64,000 bases of DNA from IMG/VR virus record IMGVR_UViG_3300024336_000005, positions 1-64,000 of that record, one strand, 5' to 3'. The number at the start of each line of letters is the position of its first letter. Position 1 is the stretch's first letter. The position numbers were made by a program, and so were the translations under genes. Source of the stretch: a virus. This document shows, piece by piece, positions 29,199 through 37,640 of the stretch. The notes beneath the pieces were generated by a model. The model saw only the letters and a list, made by a program, of their open reading frames with translations, did no database searches and was not told where the DNA came from.

Positions 29199-29732
29199 TT
29201 AGTTTAATCTAGAGACTCTAGTCCTAGCGTTTCCGGCAGGTCGAGTTGTTGGCTCAACCTCTACCTCCAGTTCCAACTCTAGCTTCCCGCCATCATCATC
29301 TTCGATCTCTTGAATCGCATTATAGAATCTCTCTTCATCTGAAGATGAGATCTGGCGCAAGGCATATTCAATCATTTGAATAACAGAAGCTCGAGGGCGA
29401 TCCTTCGCACCCTCTGCATCTCTTAGTGACTTAAGTCCCTTTCCGTCCTTAGCCATGATCATCTTTGAAACATAGCGCTTCTGAATTTCTGAAGCCGGGC
29501 GGGTTACGATGTAATCAACGCCGGCCTTTCCAAAGTTCTTCGGCACAAAGCCTGAGCTCACCTCGGTGATAACACCAGATTCCTTTCCAGCATTAAAGAT
29601 CGCCATCTGCTCTGGTGAGAGATCCTTTAGCTCCTCTTCTTCCAATTCATAGAATGGGTGCGATCGAGTCAGAAGGATATCTGTGTCGGGAATAGCCCAA
29701 AATGGGCGAGGCGGATTTAGAAAAATGAACAT
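29199..29732 (-). CDS. Acidic helical protein of unknown function
   Basis: A 177-residue protein that begins with a short hydrophobic, Pro-rich end (FIFLNPPRPFWAIPD), continues with a charged helical body, and has a very acidic region near residues 140-160 (EIEDDDGGKLELELEVEVEP). AGGAG lies eight bases before the ATG and a sigma70-like promoter is 30-60 bases upstream, so it starts its own transcript. I do not recognise it. Confidence 0.55.
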   Translation of the reverse strand: MFIFLNPPRPFWAIPDTDILLTRSHPFYELEEEELKDLSPEQMAIFNAGKESGVITEVSSGFVPKNFGKAGVDYIVTRPASEIQKRYVSKMIMAKDGKGLKSLRDAEGAKDRPRASVIQMIEYALRQISSSDEERFYNAIQEIEDDDGGKLELELEVEVEPTTRPAGNARTRVSRLN

Positions 29733-29762
29733 AACCTATACTCCTAGTCAATTGACAATGTA

Positions 29763-29791
29763 AGTATAGGTAGAAATAACCGAAATGTCTA
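29763..29791 (-). promoter_or_regulatory. Sigma70-like promoter
   Basis: Minus-strand boxes TAGACA (29786-29791) and TATACT (29763-29768) with a 17-base spacer, five of six matches to each consensus box. It lies in one of the few gaps of the late region, directly before an AGGAG ribosome site and the 177-residue gene. Confidence 0.65.
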
Positions 29792-29846
29792 GACTATTTA
29801 ACTTCTGCTATGCACTCGCTCGATAAAAGTCACACGAATTCCAAAC

Positions 29847-30557
29847 TTAGGCTACGCCGTATAACGTCTTGAGTCCAGCTTCTACCAGAGCGCGGTTGAA
29901 GTCTGATAGAGCCTCGCCGAAAACAACACAGTGGCCAATCTTGCCGTCAAACTGCTTGACGCTCACATTACCAGAGAGTCCAATGGCGAAGTTCTGCGAG
30001 CTTGGGGTGGCGTTGCCCGTGTTGGCAGTAGGGTTCGTAGTGGCTTGCACTACCCCATCGATCCAAATGTCAACGTCGGTGTCACCAGAAGTGTGCCTTA
30101 CAGTGATGATGTACCACTGCCCTGCCACGGGTGCCCACGCGCTTGTCTGTGTGACGCTCCAGACCGCCGAATTGCCAAACTGAACCTCAAGGTAATCAGC
30201 CGCGCCCCCGTTAACCTCGATTTTGCACACCAGTAGGCTGTTGGCCGACCCGGAGACGTAGCTCCCCACGAAGAACTGGTCGTTAGCTGCGGAGAAGGCG
30301 TCGAACTTCACAGCAATCATCATCGTGTGACTGTCTGTGATGGCGACCTGGGCAGGGAGGTTGTGATACTCACCAACCGCGTAGTTGTAGACCCACTGCC
30401 CGCCAGCGTCTAGCTCGGCGTCAGGCGTGCCAACCGCAGTAGCCAGAGTCTCAAACGGTACAACCTGTCGCTGGTTGTAGAGCCTGCCGATGGGCGGCTC
30501 CCAGAACAGAAGTGGCACCTTGGGAAGTAGGGGTAGAGGTAGGGGTGTATAGCTCAT
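29847..30557 (-). CDS. LamG / concanavalin-like adhesin 1
   Basis: A 236-residue protein. After a Pro-rich start (MSYTPLPLPLLPKVP), residues about 70-230 have the laminin-G/concanavalin-like sandwich pattern: HTMMIAVKFDAFSAAND, WYIITVRHTSGDTDVDIWID, GVVQATTNPTAN, and a final GKIGHCVVFGEALSDFNRAL. Such domains in phages bind sugars on the host surface. It is a paralogue of the next upstream gene and visibly more GC-rich than its neighbours, which suggests a recently exchanged receptor-binding cassette. Confidence 0.7.
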   Translation of the reverse strand: MSYTPLPLPLLPKVPLLFWEPPIGRLYNQRQVVPFETLATAVGTPDAELDAGGQWVYNYAVGEYHNLPAQVAITDSHTMMIAVKFDAFSAANDQFFVGSYVSGSANSLLVCKIEVNGGAADYLEVQFGNSAVWSVTQTSAWAPVAGQWYIITVRHTSGDTDVDIWIDGVVQATTNPTANTGNATPSSQNFAIGLSGNVSVKQFDGKIGHCVVFGEALSDFNRALVEAGLKTLYGVA

Positions 30558-30559
30558 GG

Positions 30560-31264
30560 TTAACTCACAGGGTAGAAGCGTGCGCAGGCGGTTTCAAAGG
30601 CGAGGCGCTCTGCATCGGACAGCGGGCGATCCCACACTGCCAAACGGTACACGTCTCCGATCCAACGAAGACTGTTGTAAGCCCCGTCAGCACCAACAGA
30701 CCAAGTGCCACCTGCGGGCGTGGACACGACCGGCTTGGTGCCGGTAGGACTTGGCGTGTTCGTTGTGACCTTCTTCGCGCCGTTCACCCACATATCACAG
30801 AAGTTGTCGCCTGTGGTGTACCGCGTTGTCAGGCAGTAGACGTTGTTCAGCGTGAAGTTGAAAGTCCCGGTGGTGATACATAGCACGCCATTCGTTCCGT
30901 CACCTACCTGCGACCCGTAGTTTGGCGGCGAGTTGTTGGTGGTTCGGATTGTCGCCCACTGATCCCGGTTGTTGGCACCAGAGTTGCAGTTACCACACAA
31001 GTAACGATTTTGTGTCGTCGCCTCGGCCACGGCGATGACCGTCCATTCGGCCGGAACGCCCAGCCCGGTCCCGTATCTCAAAGCAGCCCCGCCACCGAAG
31101 GTGACGTAGGGGATACCCCCACCGTTGCGAACGAAGGTAGGGGTGCTGATGACCTCCGGAACCAGTGACACGCTCCCACTGTTGAACAGCGTGTTGACCA
31201 TCGGGTTGAGGTCAAAGATCGGAGTCGCAGGTGCTATCGGCCATGGATCTGGTGTATAGCCCAT
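30560..31264 (-). CDS. LamG / concanavalin-like adhesin 2
   Basis: A 234-residue paralogue of the downstream gene with a similar start (MGYTPDPWPIAPATP) and the sandwich signature WTVIAVAEATTQNRYLCGN, VYCLTTRYTTGDNFCDMWVN, GAKKVTTNTPSP and IGDVYRLAVWDRPLSDAERL. Four Cys residues (CGNCNSG, CIT, CLT, CDM) are in the domain. It probably binds surface sugars. It overlaps the stop of the preceding gene by one base. Confidence 0.7.
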   Translation of the reverse strand: MGYTPDPWPIAPATPIFDLNPMVNTLFNSGSVSLVPEVISTPTFVRNGGGIPYVTFGGGAALRYGTGLGVPAEWTVIAVAEATTQNRYLCGNCNSGANNRDQWATIRTTNNSPPNYGSQVGDGTNGVLCITTGTFNFTLNNVYCLTTRYTTGDNFCDMWVNGAKKVTTNTPSPTGTKPVVSTPAGGTWSVGADGAYNSLRWIGDVYRLAVWDRPLSDAERLAFETACARFYPVS

Positions 31265-32538
31265 TACACCAGCCCCCAGTTCCCGTCCGCCTTCTTCCGC
31301 AGGGTAATCGACTGCCAGTTCTCGGTGAGCGTGTAACTCGCCGCCCCGTTGATCGTCTCCGCAGCGACTTGCTGTACGGTGATGTTCGCTGTGGTGGCAG
31401 ATCCAGTCGAGTCCGCAACCTTGACCTCGTAGCCCGTGGGGGCAGCGGCATCGAGGGTGATGGTGATCACCCCGAGCAGGGCGTCACACCAGAACATTCC
31501 GTCCGTGGTCGAGTCGATTGTGTCGGTGGTCGGCCCGGTCAGGATCGTGTCGCCGTTTGGGGCTCCTCCGCCTGCGGCTGCAACATTTTCCCAGCGACTG
31601 TTAGCTGTGACATACGTTAAGACCTCTCCATCAAGAGGGGTGTCGATGTTGGCGTCATGAAGATCTTGGAGATGCCCTTGGTCATTGATATTGACCAATA
31701 GAATTCCCTGGGTAGCGTGGGCGTTTAGGACCCACCCTACAGCTGTGCCATGCGTGGGAGCGACTGGCAGAACGTTTGTTAAGACTCCCGGAGTAGACGA
31801 AAGGTAAAGCCTTTCTCCAGCAGCCCAGACTTCCCCTCCTCCTGTTGTATCCAGGCCCCTAACAAGGCCAATGTGAGTGATGAACCCCTCTTGGTTGTTC
31901 GCAATATCGGCCGTTGCTATGCCAATTGTTCCCTCGGAGGTTGATTCTAAGTCGGCGTCGGCGAGTTCAACTGTTGGTCTATTTCCTTGCGCGCCACTAG
32001 TATAAACTACCTGTCCGTCATTAATTTGAACACCAGTCTTATTTAGGACTCTGATCACCACCTCTTGTCCGACTGAAATTGTTGACCCATCTGAAACGTC
32101 TACAGACAGCGCCTTCTCGGTGCTATCGTAGTAGACCTGACCCTCTGTGTGACCAGGGGCCGCTCCGGGTGTGAAGGTGGCGAGTGTCTGAGCGTTGCTT
32201 CCGTCTACGCGGACAATGTCCGTTTCGTCCAGTAGGGTTGCGTCACTTACCTTAGCATTAAGGTTGGCTAGCGTATCAGCTGTGTGAGTTGCACTGCCTA
32301 GAAGGTGTGCACCACCTCCACCTTGAGCTACTCCTCCGAGTGTTACTCCATCTCCGATCCAGAATGAATCTAGATCGGTATCGTAATACTGAGCTCCCTG
32401 AGCAGGAGTGAGTGTGAGGCGGACTGCTGTGGTGACATTAGTTGAGCCTCCTCCAGCTCCCTCTACGACAGTAACCCTGGCTTCTGTTGAGTCAAGAAGA
32501 TCTCTGATCCCCTTGCTGCTTAGGTCTAGCTGTGCCAT
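31264..32538 (-). CDS. Fibre-like virion protein with capsid/tail anchor tag
   Basis: A 424-residue protein. It begins MAQLDLSSKGIRDLLDS, a tag shared with the 150-residue protein upstream. The middle resembles phage fibre/appendage repeats (EGQVYYDSTEKALSVDVSDG) and the C-terminus (ETINGAASYTLTENWQSITL, then RKKADGNWGLV) is typical of tail-fibre ends that build a trimer. From about base 31590 downward the gene turns GC-rich like the two LamG genes after it, so its C-terminal quarter may have been swapped in together with them. AAGGAG precedes the ATG and a terminator lies upstream. Confidence 0.6.
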   Translation of the reverse strand: MAQLDLSSKGIRDLLDSTEARVTVVEGAGGGSTNVTTAVRLTLTPAQGAQYYDTDLDSFWIGDGVTLGGVAQGGGGAHLLGSATHTADTLANLNAKVSDATLLDETDIVRVDGSNAQTLATFTPGAAPGHTEGQVYYDSTEKALSVDVSDGSTISVGQEVVIRVLNKTGVQINDGQVVYTSGAQGNRPTVELADADLESTSEGTIGIATADIANNQEGFITHIGLVRGLDTTGGGEVWAAGERLYLSSTPGVLTNVLPVAPTHGTAVGWVLNAHATQGILLVNINDQGHLQDLHDANIDTPLDGEVLTYVTANSRWENVAAAGGGAPNGDTILTGPTTDTIDSTTDGMFWCDALLGVITITLDAAAPTGYEVKVADSTGSATTANITVQQVAAETINGAASYTLTENWQSITLRKKADGNWGLV

Positions 32539-32550
32539 TTGTTTTACTCC

Positions 32551-32581
32551 TTAAAATAGAAAAGGGGACTAAAAAGCCCCC
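32551..32581 (-). terminator. Rho-independent terminator
   Basis: Minus strand: seven-pair stem GGGGGCT / AGTCCCC (one G-T pair), loop TTTT, then TTTTCTATTTT. It lies after the 150-residue decoration-like gene and before the fibre gene, separating highly expressed head genes from appendage genes. Confidence 0.8.
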
Positions 32582-32610
32582 TCCTCCACTTGATCAAAAT
32601 ACAGCGTGGC

Positions 32611-33063
32611 TTATACCACTATGCTAAAGTCAAGTACTGCTACTGCAGGTAGAGCCCCATTTGTGAGAAGCTCAAGTGTATAGACGTCGTCTTGGACTGG
32701 GCCCTGTTCGGTGAACGTTAGGACTAGTGCTCCGTTGACATCAGAGGTCGCGATACCCTCGTTGCTGATTATGCCAGCAACAATAGTGCCAGTTGTGGCA
32801 GCGGCTACAACTTCAGTCGAAGTGCTCAGCCCGCCCGCATCTGTGAATAGTCGCCAAGTGAAATTTGCTGTTCCAGCTACTGGAGCCGCAAGATAATCGC
32901 TTACCTGACAGGTCACAATAATCTCTTCAGCAAGACCTGCTCCTTCGATGCCAACCGCAACAGCAATGCTGTTGGGCATCGAGGCTGCAAGGTTTGTTGA
33001 GGCGGTCGACGCTGCGTCCGCAACGTCAGCAATACCTGTCTTACTTAGGTCTCTTTGTGCCAT
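32611..33063 (-). CDS. Probable capsid decoration protein
   Basis: A 150-residue beta-rich, Ala/Thr/Val-rich protein downstream of the major capsid gene. It starts with the tag MAQRDLSKTGIADVADAA and continues with an Ig-like sandwich (EEIIVTCQVSDYLAAPVAG, ANFTWRLFTDAGG, GALVLTFTEQGPVQDDVYTL). Placement right after the capsid gene and before a terminator fits a decoration (soc/hoc-like) protein. The shared N-terminal tag with the fibre protein suggests a common attachment mode. Confidence 0.55.
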   Translation of the reverse strand: MAQRDLSKTGIADVADAASTASTNLAASMPNSIAVAVGIEGAGLAEEIIVTCQVSDYLAAPVAGTANFTWRLFTDAGGLSTSTEVVAAATTGTIVAGIISNEGIATSDVNGALVLTFTEQGPVQDDVYTLELLTNGALPAVAVLDFSIVV

Positions 33064-33087
33064 TATATTCTCCTATTGGAAGATGGC

Positions 33088-33111
33088 GGGGAGGGGGTTT
33101 AGCCCCTCCCC
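33088..33111 (-). other. Perfect GC hairpin after the capsid gene
   Basis: Nine G-C-rich pairs (GGGGAGGGG / CCCCTCCCC on the minus strand) with a six-base loop, nine bases after the capsid stop. No T-run follows, so it is more likely an mRNA-protecting or partial terminator hairpin than a full terminator. It overlaps the leader of the decoration gene. Confidence 0.7.
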
Positions 33112-33119
33112 TTACCTAA

Positions 33120-34484
33120 TTAAGGTGTAGGTACGACCTGGTTACGGTCTAGGGCGCCAATGCTACCACCAACATCAATTGTGCTCTGAGCAGGCAGGAT
33201 GATCTGGTTTGCACCAACTACGACGTTCTTCGCTACTGCAATTCCCATTCCTCTGTTCTTCTCACGAAGGGTGAACCTCTCCTTCAACTTAATCTTGAGG
33301 ATATCAGTCTCGGGGTCCGTCCACTCAGAAGTCATGATCGGGTGATCCTCTACGTAGAAGCCAAGCTCGTTGGAGTCTGCCATGAGGATTGTAGTAGTGT
33401 TGTTCAGCGCATCATAAGGCACGAAGGGGCTTACGATTACGCGGAACGGAATTCCCAGATAGTTAGGCAACACAGGCGCAGAATTTAGGTTCTGGCTGAA
33501 GTCCAACGGGTTCTGGGTGATGACGTTACCATGTCCATCCTGAGGCTCTTGGGCACCAGGAGCAGCCGGAACTGCCGGAACAGGCTGATGAGCAGGGTGC
33601 GAGCGATGGATACCACCGGCAACACCTTCACCACCAAACGATGAAGCAAAGTCATTCTTCGCAGGCGATCCAGTCCACTGACTTCCGAAGAAGGCTCCCT
33701 GGTTCATCTGGGCGAAAGCGCGGAGCTGAGCGTCCTGAACGAACATTAGCCAGGTCAACGGGTGGAGCAGGAGCATGTCGGGAATGAATCCGTTGTGCAT
33801 GATCGAGGCAAACATCTCGAAGATGTCGTCCATTGTCAGGGTACCGTTCTGGGCACCTAGAAGATCACGTCCTGTAGTCGTACCGAAGTTCGAGGCAAGC
33901 GGGGTCTGGTTGTCGTGTGTGGTGTTCGCTACGCTATACCACATGTTGAAGATCTTCTCTTCCTTGTTACGAGCCATTGCTCGGCCGGCCTGACGGACTG
34001 CCATTGTAACAACATCGAAAGTGGAGTAACGAAGTACTTCCTCGGTGAACTTTACAGCCACACCCTGCTTTCCGATCTTGCCAATCTCAGAACCCGGTCC
34101 GTACGCAACACGTAGCTCAGGAAGGGACTCTTCCTCGCCGACGTCGAAGTCGCCGTCAACGGCACCCATTACTGGGAGGTCAACCATTGTTCCAGGCTGA
34201 TACGGGATTTTTTGTAGAAGAGAGGTCGCAATCAACAGAGGCTCAACTGCTTCCTGTACGGCGTTGTTTACGACCTTGGGGATGAATAGCGGGGATTCCC
34301 ACATTGCGAGCGCATCGCTAATTCTTCCTTCTTTGCCGAGCAACCTGCCGTCGGGGCGGACACCGCTGTTCTTCCAGGCGTACTCAAAGTCTCTAAACTT
34401 CTCTCCTGGCGCAGCAGAGGCATCAACCTCGCGGAAATCAGCGAACTTGAGCTGGCGTCTATTCTTTGAACGAATATCACTCAT
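33120..34484 (-). CDS. Major capsid protein, HK97 fold
   Basis: A 454-residue protein with the features of HK97-type capsid proteins: an N-arm, then LFIPKVVNNAVQEAVEPLLI, an E-loop/P-domain region (DLPVMGAVDGDFDVGEEESL followed by KQGVAVKFTEEVLRYSTFDV), a spine helix (VVTMAVRQAGRAMARNKEEK), and a C-terminal A-domain with the FRVIVSPFVPYDALNNTTTI stretch. A Pro/His-rich insert (residues about 290-335) may be a surface loop. It follows the protease-scaffold gene and a 391-residue gene, as expected of a head operon. It forms the capsid shell. Confidence 0.85.
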   Translation of the reverse strand: MSDIRSKNRRQLKFADFREVDASAAPGEKFRDFEYAWKNSGVRPDGRLLGKEGRISDALAMWESPLFIPKVVNNAVQEAVEPLLIATSLLQKIPYQPGTMVDLPVMGAVDGDFDVGEEESLPELRVAYGPGSEIGKIGKQGVAVKFTEEVLRYSTFDVVTMAVRQAGRAMARNKEEKIFNMWYSVANTTHDNQTPLASNFGTTTGRDLLGAQNGTLTMDDIFEMFASIMHNGFIPDMLLLHPLTWLMFVQDAQLRAFAQMNQGAFFGSQWTGSPAKNDFASSFGGEGVAGGIHRSHPAHQPVPAVPAAPGAQEPQDGHGNVITQNPLDFSQNLNSAPVLPNYLGIPFRVIVSPFVPYDALNNTTTILMADSNELGFYVEDHPIMTSEWTDPETDILKIKLKERFTLREKNRGMGIAVAKNVVVGANQIILPAQSTIDVGGSIGALDRNQVVPTP

Positions 34485-34496
34485 TACTATAGCTCC

Positions 34497-35672
34497 TTAT
34501 CGCATTAGTGGGGAGATCTGGACAGTACCCAGAGTCGATCCCGCTGTGTGCATGTGCCAAGGGTATCCTGAGGTAGCTGTACCAGGCATACGATCTAGGC
34601 CATCAAATCCTTGAATTGAGGTCTCCCAACGAGTTCTTACCTTATCAAGGTATGAGCTTGGGTAGCGAGTACTCTTGCGAACAACCTGACCGACGATTCG
34701 GTTCATTAGGTCTAGCATTGCAATGCTTGCAAGGGCATCAGCGGCAGCGCCAACGGCTGACCAGTCAGGAGTTCCCTGCGATACAGCAAGGCAAGTGTTC
34801 GTAACCGGTACGATGTCTGACTCATGGTCAAAGGTAACATAGCCACCGTTTACAAAGTCTGCCATTGCACCAATCGCAATTACCTGACCTTCTAGTAGAA
34901 CGCCTGTTCTGTCAGCTGCTACAGGGTATTCCATGCACTCATTTGCAACGAGGACGGTGACCTTGTTCTGTAGCTCCCATGCGAGGTTACGCAACTGTGT
35001 GGGGCTGTAAGGCTTAAGGGCCTCAGGGCCACTTGCTGCGGCTGGGTGAAGCTCGTTCTCATTTAGAGCACGCTCCATAACATCCGAAGCTGCACGAAGC
35101 ATGCTGTAGGGGGCGAAGCCAATGTGACGACCAATGTCGAAGGTGCGAACTGGTGTTGGCGGGTTGTCGAGAGGAATCGCTGTTGAGGCTGCGCCAAGGG
35201 CGACAGACTCATCGTACTGGACTCTCTGCTGGACCGCACCTGATAGCCATGTTATGAATGACAGGACTACTGGCTCATTTAGGGTGGCCACTTCACCGCG
35301 AGCATTTACCACACCATTGGCAACGTCTGTTGCATCATAGCGCCAAAGAAGATCAAGCTCCGGTGTGCGAGCTGTAGAAAGATCCATGGTAGCGCCAAGG
35401 CCTGCTTGGACCGCCATGTCATCTTCTAGGATCTGCAGCTGATAAGCAAGTCCAGCGGGGACAATAAAGCCACGGTCGTCAAGGGCGACTACCTTACCTG
35501 TTAGGATAACGTAGAACTCATCATGCCGATCGTTCTCAAACTGGAGAGGCAAGTAAGGAGCCGGTCCAGTGTCGAGGCGCGGGCGCTCTGAGGGGCAAAT
35601 TCGTACGTTAGGAATGACTCTTCCGAGATCTCTATCGTACTTCTTTACTGGGATATTTGCATCGTAGGACAT
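34497..35672 (-). CDS. Head-region structural protein of unknown function
   Basis: A 391-residue beta/alpha protein lying between the scaffold gene and the capsid gene. It starts SYDANIPVKKYDRDLGRVIP and has segments such as FYVILTGKVVALDDRGFIVP and a C-terminal half with MDLMNRIVG-like helices. No family is recognised. Its place in the head block, 12 bases before the capsid gene, suggests a capsid-associated protein such as a decoration or vertex protein. Confidence 0.55.
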   Translation of the reverse strand: MSYDANIPVKKYDRDLGRVIPNVRICPSERPRLDTGPAPYLPLQFENDRHDEFYVILTGKVVALDDRGFIVPAGLAYQLQILEDDMAVQAGLGATMDLSTARTPELDLLWRYDATDVANGVVNARGEVATLNEPVVLSFITWLSGAVQQRVQYDESVALGAASTAIPLDNPPTPVRTFDIGRHIGFAPYSMLRAASDVMERALNENELHPAAASGPEALKPYSPTQLRNLAWELQNKVTVLVANECMEYPVAADRTGVLLEGQVIAIGAMADFVNGGYVTFDHESDIVPVTNTCLAVSQGTPDWSAVGAAADALASIAMLDLMNRIVGQVVRKSTRYPSSYLDKVRTRWETSIQGFDGLDRMPGTATSGYPWHMHTAGSTLGTVQISPLMR

Positions 35673-35690
35673 TTCCTAAAATTCCTCCAA

Positions 35691-36563
35691 TTATGGGTTG
35701 ATGTGGGCCGGCAGATAACCTCTGCGCTTCTGCTCTACCAAGAACATGTCTGCCGCACGCTGGCCACCAGGGCCAATGGATTTTTCGTAGTAACGGTCAA
35801 GGATAGCAGCATACGCTGAGGTATCCACTTCTTCTCTTTCAGGTGCTGCGCTATCTTGCTCGGCCCCTAGACCATCAAGCTTCTCGCCATCAGGCTTTCT
35901 AGCCATCCCATTCTCAGGCTCACTTTCAAGATCTGAAAGTGAATCTCTTAGAGACTGGATGCTTCTTGTTGAGAGCTCGGTTAGCTTCTCTGTTCTATCA
36001 GTAACTCTAAGCCCCTTCTTGATCTGCGCATCTACAAGAGTTTCTGCCAACATCTGCTTCTGATCTTTCATCAGCTCGATGTTTGCTGCTTCTAGCTGTG
36101 AGATCTCATCCTTTAGGGATGTGACTCTTAGCTTAAGCATGTCTCTTGTTGCTGTCAGGTCATCAGTCTTAGCAGCCTTTTCTTTGAGGGCAGTTAGCTC
36201 CTCTTCTGAAATTTCTACCTTGTCTGAGACCTTCTCTTCCTCCGCAGCCGCTTCGGGCTCGGGAACTGCAGCGCTATCCGCTTCGGGCTCTTCTGGAGTA
36301 GGAGCTAGCTTGACTAGCTTCTCATCAAGGATCTCAAGTAGAGTGGCCTTGGCGTCAGAATCTTCAACTGTCTCAAGCAGTCCCTTAATGGCTTCGCAGT
36401 GAGCGATGTCCTTAGCAGGGAAAGTCTTGTTAGGACCGATGAAAACACTATCTTCCAAACCAGTCAGCAAGTCACCTGTAAGGCGCGCTGCGTCTGACGG
36501 GAGGAACTTGAGAATCTCCTGGTAGTTGGACTCTGTGTCCTTAGTTAGATCGGCGAAATTCAT
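35691..36563 (-). CDS. Internal-start scaffold protein (in frame within the protease gene)
   Basis: An in-frame ATG at residue 360 of the protease-scaffold (base 36563) is preceded by AAGGAAATACC, a good ribosome site with correct spacing. It would yield a 290-residue scaffold (start MNFADLTKDTESNYQEIL) independent of the protease, as in lambda, where Nu3 is made from inside gene C. The start lies exactly at the end of the Pro/Glu/Ser linker. The sequence shows the site; use in vivo is inferred. Confidence 0.65.
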   Translation of the reverse strand: MNFADLTKDTESNYQEILKFLPSDAARLTGDLLTGLEDSVFIGPNKTFPAKDIAHCEAIKGLLETVEDSDAKATLLEILDEKLVKLAPTPEEPEADSAAVPEPEAAAEEEKVSDKVEISEEELTALKEKAAKTDDLTATRDMLKLRVTSLKDEISQLEAANIELMKDQKQMLAETLVDAQIKKGLRVTDRTEKLTELSTRSIQSLRDSLSDLESEPENGMARKPDGEKLDGLGAEQDSAAPEREEVDTSAYAAILDRYYEKSIGPGGQRAADMFLVEQKRRGYLPAHINP

Positions 36564-37640
36564 GGTATTTCCTTGCGAGGAGACTTCCTCACGTTGTTCA
36601 TTTCTTCCAATTACTGCATCGGCCTTTTCCTCTGCGGGATTTTCGGGCGGTACAGAGGGGCTAGACTGTTGATTTTTTGAATCTTCTTGAAGAGCGTCTT
36701 GCTCTTTGCCTTCGCCCTTAGCATTAAGTGAAGTAGGAATCTCTACTTCTGTGGCATCGCTGATTCTATAACCCTTACTTGTTCCATCTTCAGACTTCTT
36801 TACCAGCACATGGCCTGAGAAGATTTGATGTGTCATAAGAGTCTGCAGACCTGAGGATGCATCTGCGAATGATAGGTTCTCTCCGAACTCTAAAATCTGT
36901 GCATGTGGGGCTGCGGGGTTGTTTACTGGAGATACTTCTTCATAGTCGAATCCGAAAGGAACTGCAACGCATTCCTTTCCGTCATAGAAGCGACCTCTAT
37001 CGTGACCGCAGTCCTCGTTACGCCAGTCTACTAGCTCTCCATCTAAAGCGCAAGTGGAACAGTGTGCACCCTTTGGCATAAATGAAGTTGATACTGTTAG
37101 GTATCTTCCATCTAGTACCTTCTGAATTGCATCAGGGTCTGTGATGTTCCACAGTCCCTGGATGTGTCCTACTCCTCTGTAGCCATCTGTGCTGGATAGC
37201 TCCTGAAACAGGGGGACTGATTTGAGGCGGTTTTTCTTTGTGGTCTTTGCGTCCCTGAAGGGCGACATGGCGCTTTGCACTCGAGAGTCAACAAGGATCG
37301 CTTGGTTGGTTGTATCGATATAGCGAACGTCGATTACTCTTCCTATTGGATCCTTGCCCTCATCGTGGTGCTTGAGGACGGGCTTGTTGAATGGGCTGAC
37401 GAAGGATCGCGCCCCTCTAAACATCTCATCTGGCAGATAGATTGCCTTGTTCTTTGTGGTTAGCCCTGAGAAGGTCATTCGGACCTTCGCTCGGAGAGAG
37501 TGTCCTGTCAGTGATACTGAGTCTTTCGTCTCGAGCATCAGTCTCTTTCCGGGCTCTACAGCAATTGGTTCCGCGACCATGTGTGCATAGTCGCTTCTTG
37601 CAATTGGCTTTACCCAGTCTGCAAAACTATTATCGGCCAT
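35691..37640 (-). CDS. Prohead protease fused to scaffold
   Basis: A 649-residue fusion. Residues 1-240 are a prohead protease: KPVLKHHDEGKDPIGRVIDV (likely catalytic His 91 or 92) and YLTVSTSF (likely Ser 184 or 186) match the His...Ser pattern of the family. A Cys cluster (C194, C197, C211, C224, with H213) may bind zinc. After a Pro/Glu/Ser linker (residues 300-358), residues 360-649 are acidic and coiled-coil rich, as in scaffolds. The protease frees the head of scaffold during maturation. The gene overlaps the portal gene by 11 bases. See the internal start below. Confidence 0.8.
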   Translation of the reverse strand: MADNSFADWVKPIARSDYAHMVAEPIAVEPGKRLMLETKDSVSLTGHSLRAKVRMTFSGLTTKNKAIYLPDEMFRGARSFVSPFNKPVLKHHDEGKDPIGRVIDVRYIDTTNQAILVDSRVQSAMSPFRDAKTTKKNRLKSVPLFQELSSTDGYRGVGHIQGLWNITDPDAIQKVLDGRYLTVSTSFMPKGAHCSTCALDGELVDWRNEDCGHDRGRFYDGKECVAVPFGFDYEEVSPVNNPAAPHAQILEFGENLSFADASSGLQTLMTHQIFSGHVLVKKSEDGTSKGYRISDATEVEIPTSLNAKGEGKEQDALQEDSKNQQSSPSVPPENPAEEKADAVIGRNEQREEVSSQGNTMNFADLTKDTESNYQEILKFLPSDAARLTGDLLTGLEDSVFIGPNKTFPAKDIAHCEAIKGLLETVEDSDAKATLLEILDEKLVKLAPTPEEPEADSAAVPEPEAAAEEEKVSDKVEISEEELTALKEKAAKTDDLTATRDMLKLRVTSLKDEISQLEAANIELMKDQKQMLAETLVDAQIKKGLRVTDRTEKLTELSTRSIQSLRDSLSDLESEPENGMARKPDGEKLDGLGAEQDSAAPEREEVDTSAYAAILDRYYEKSIGPGGQRAADMFLVEQKRRGYLPAHINP

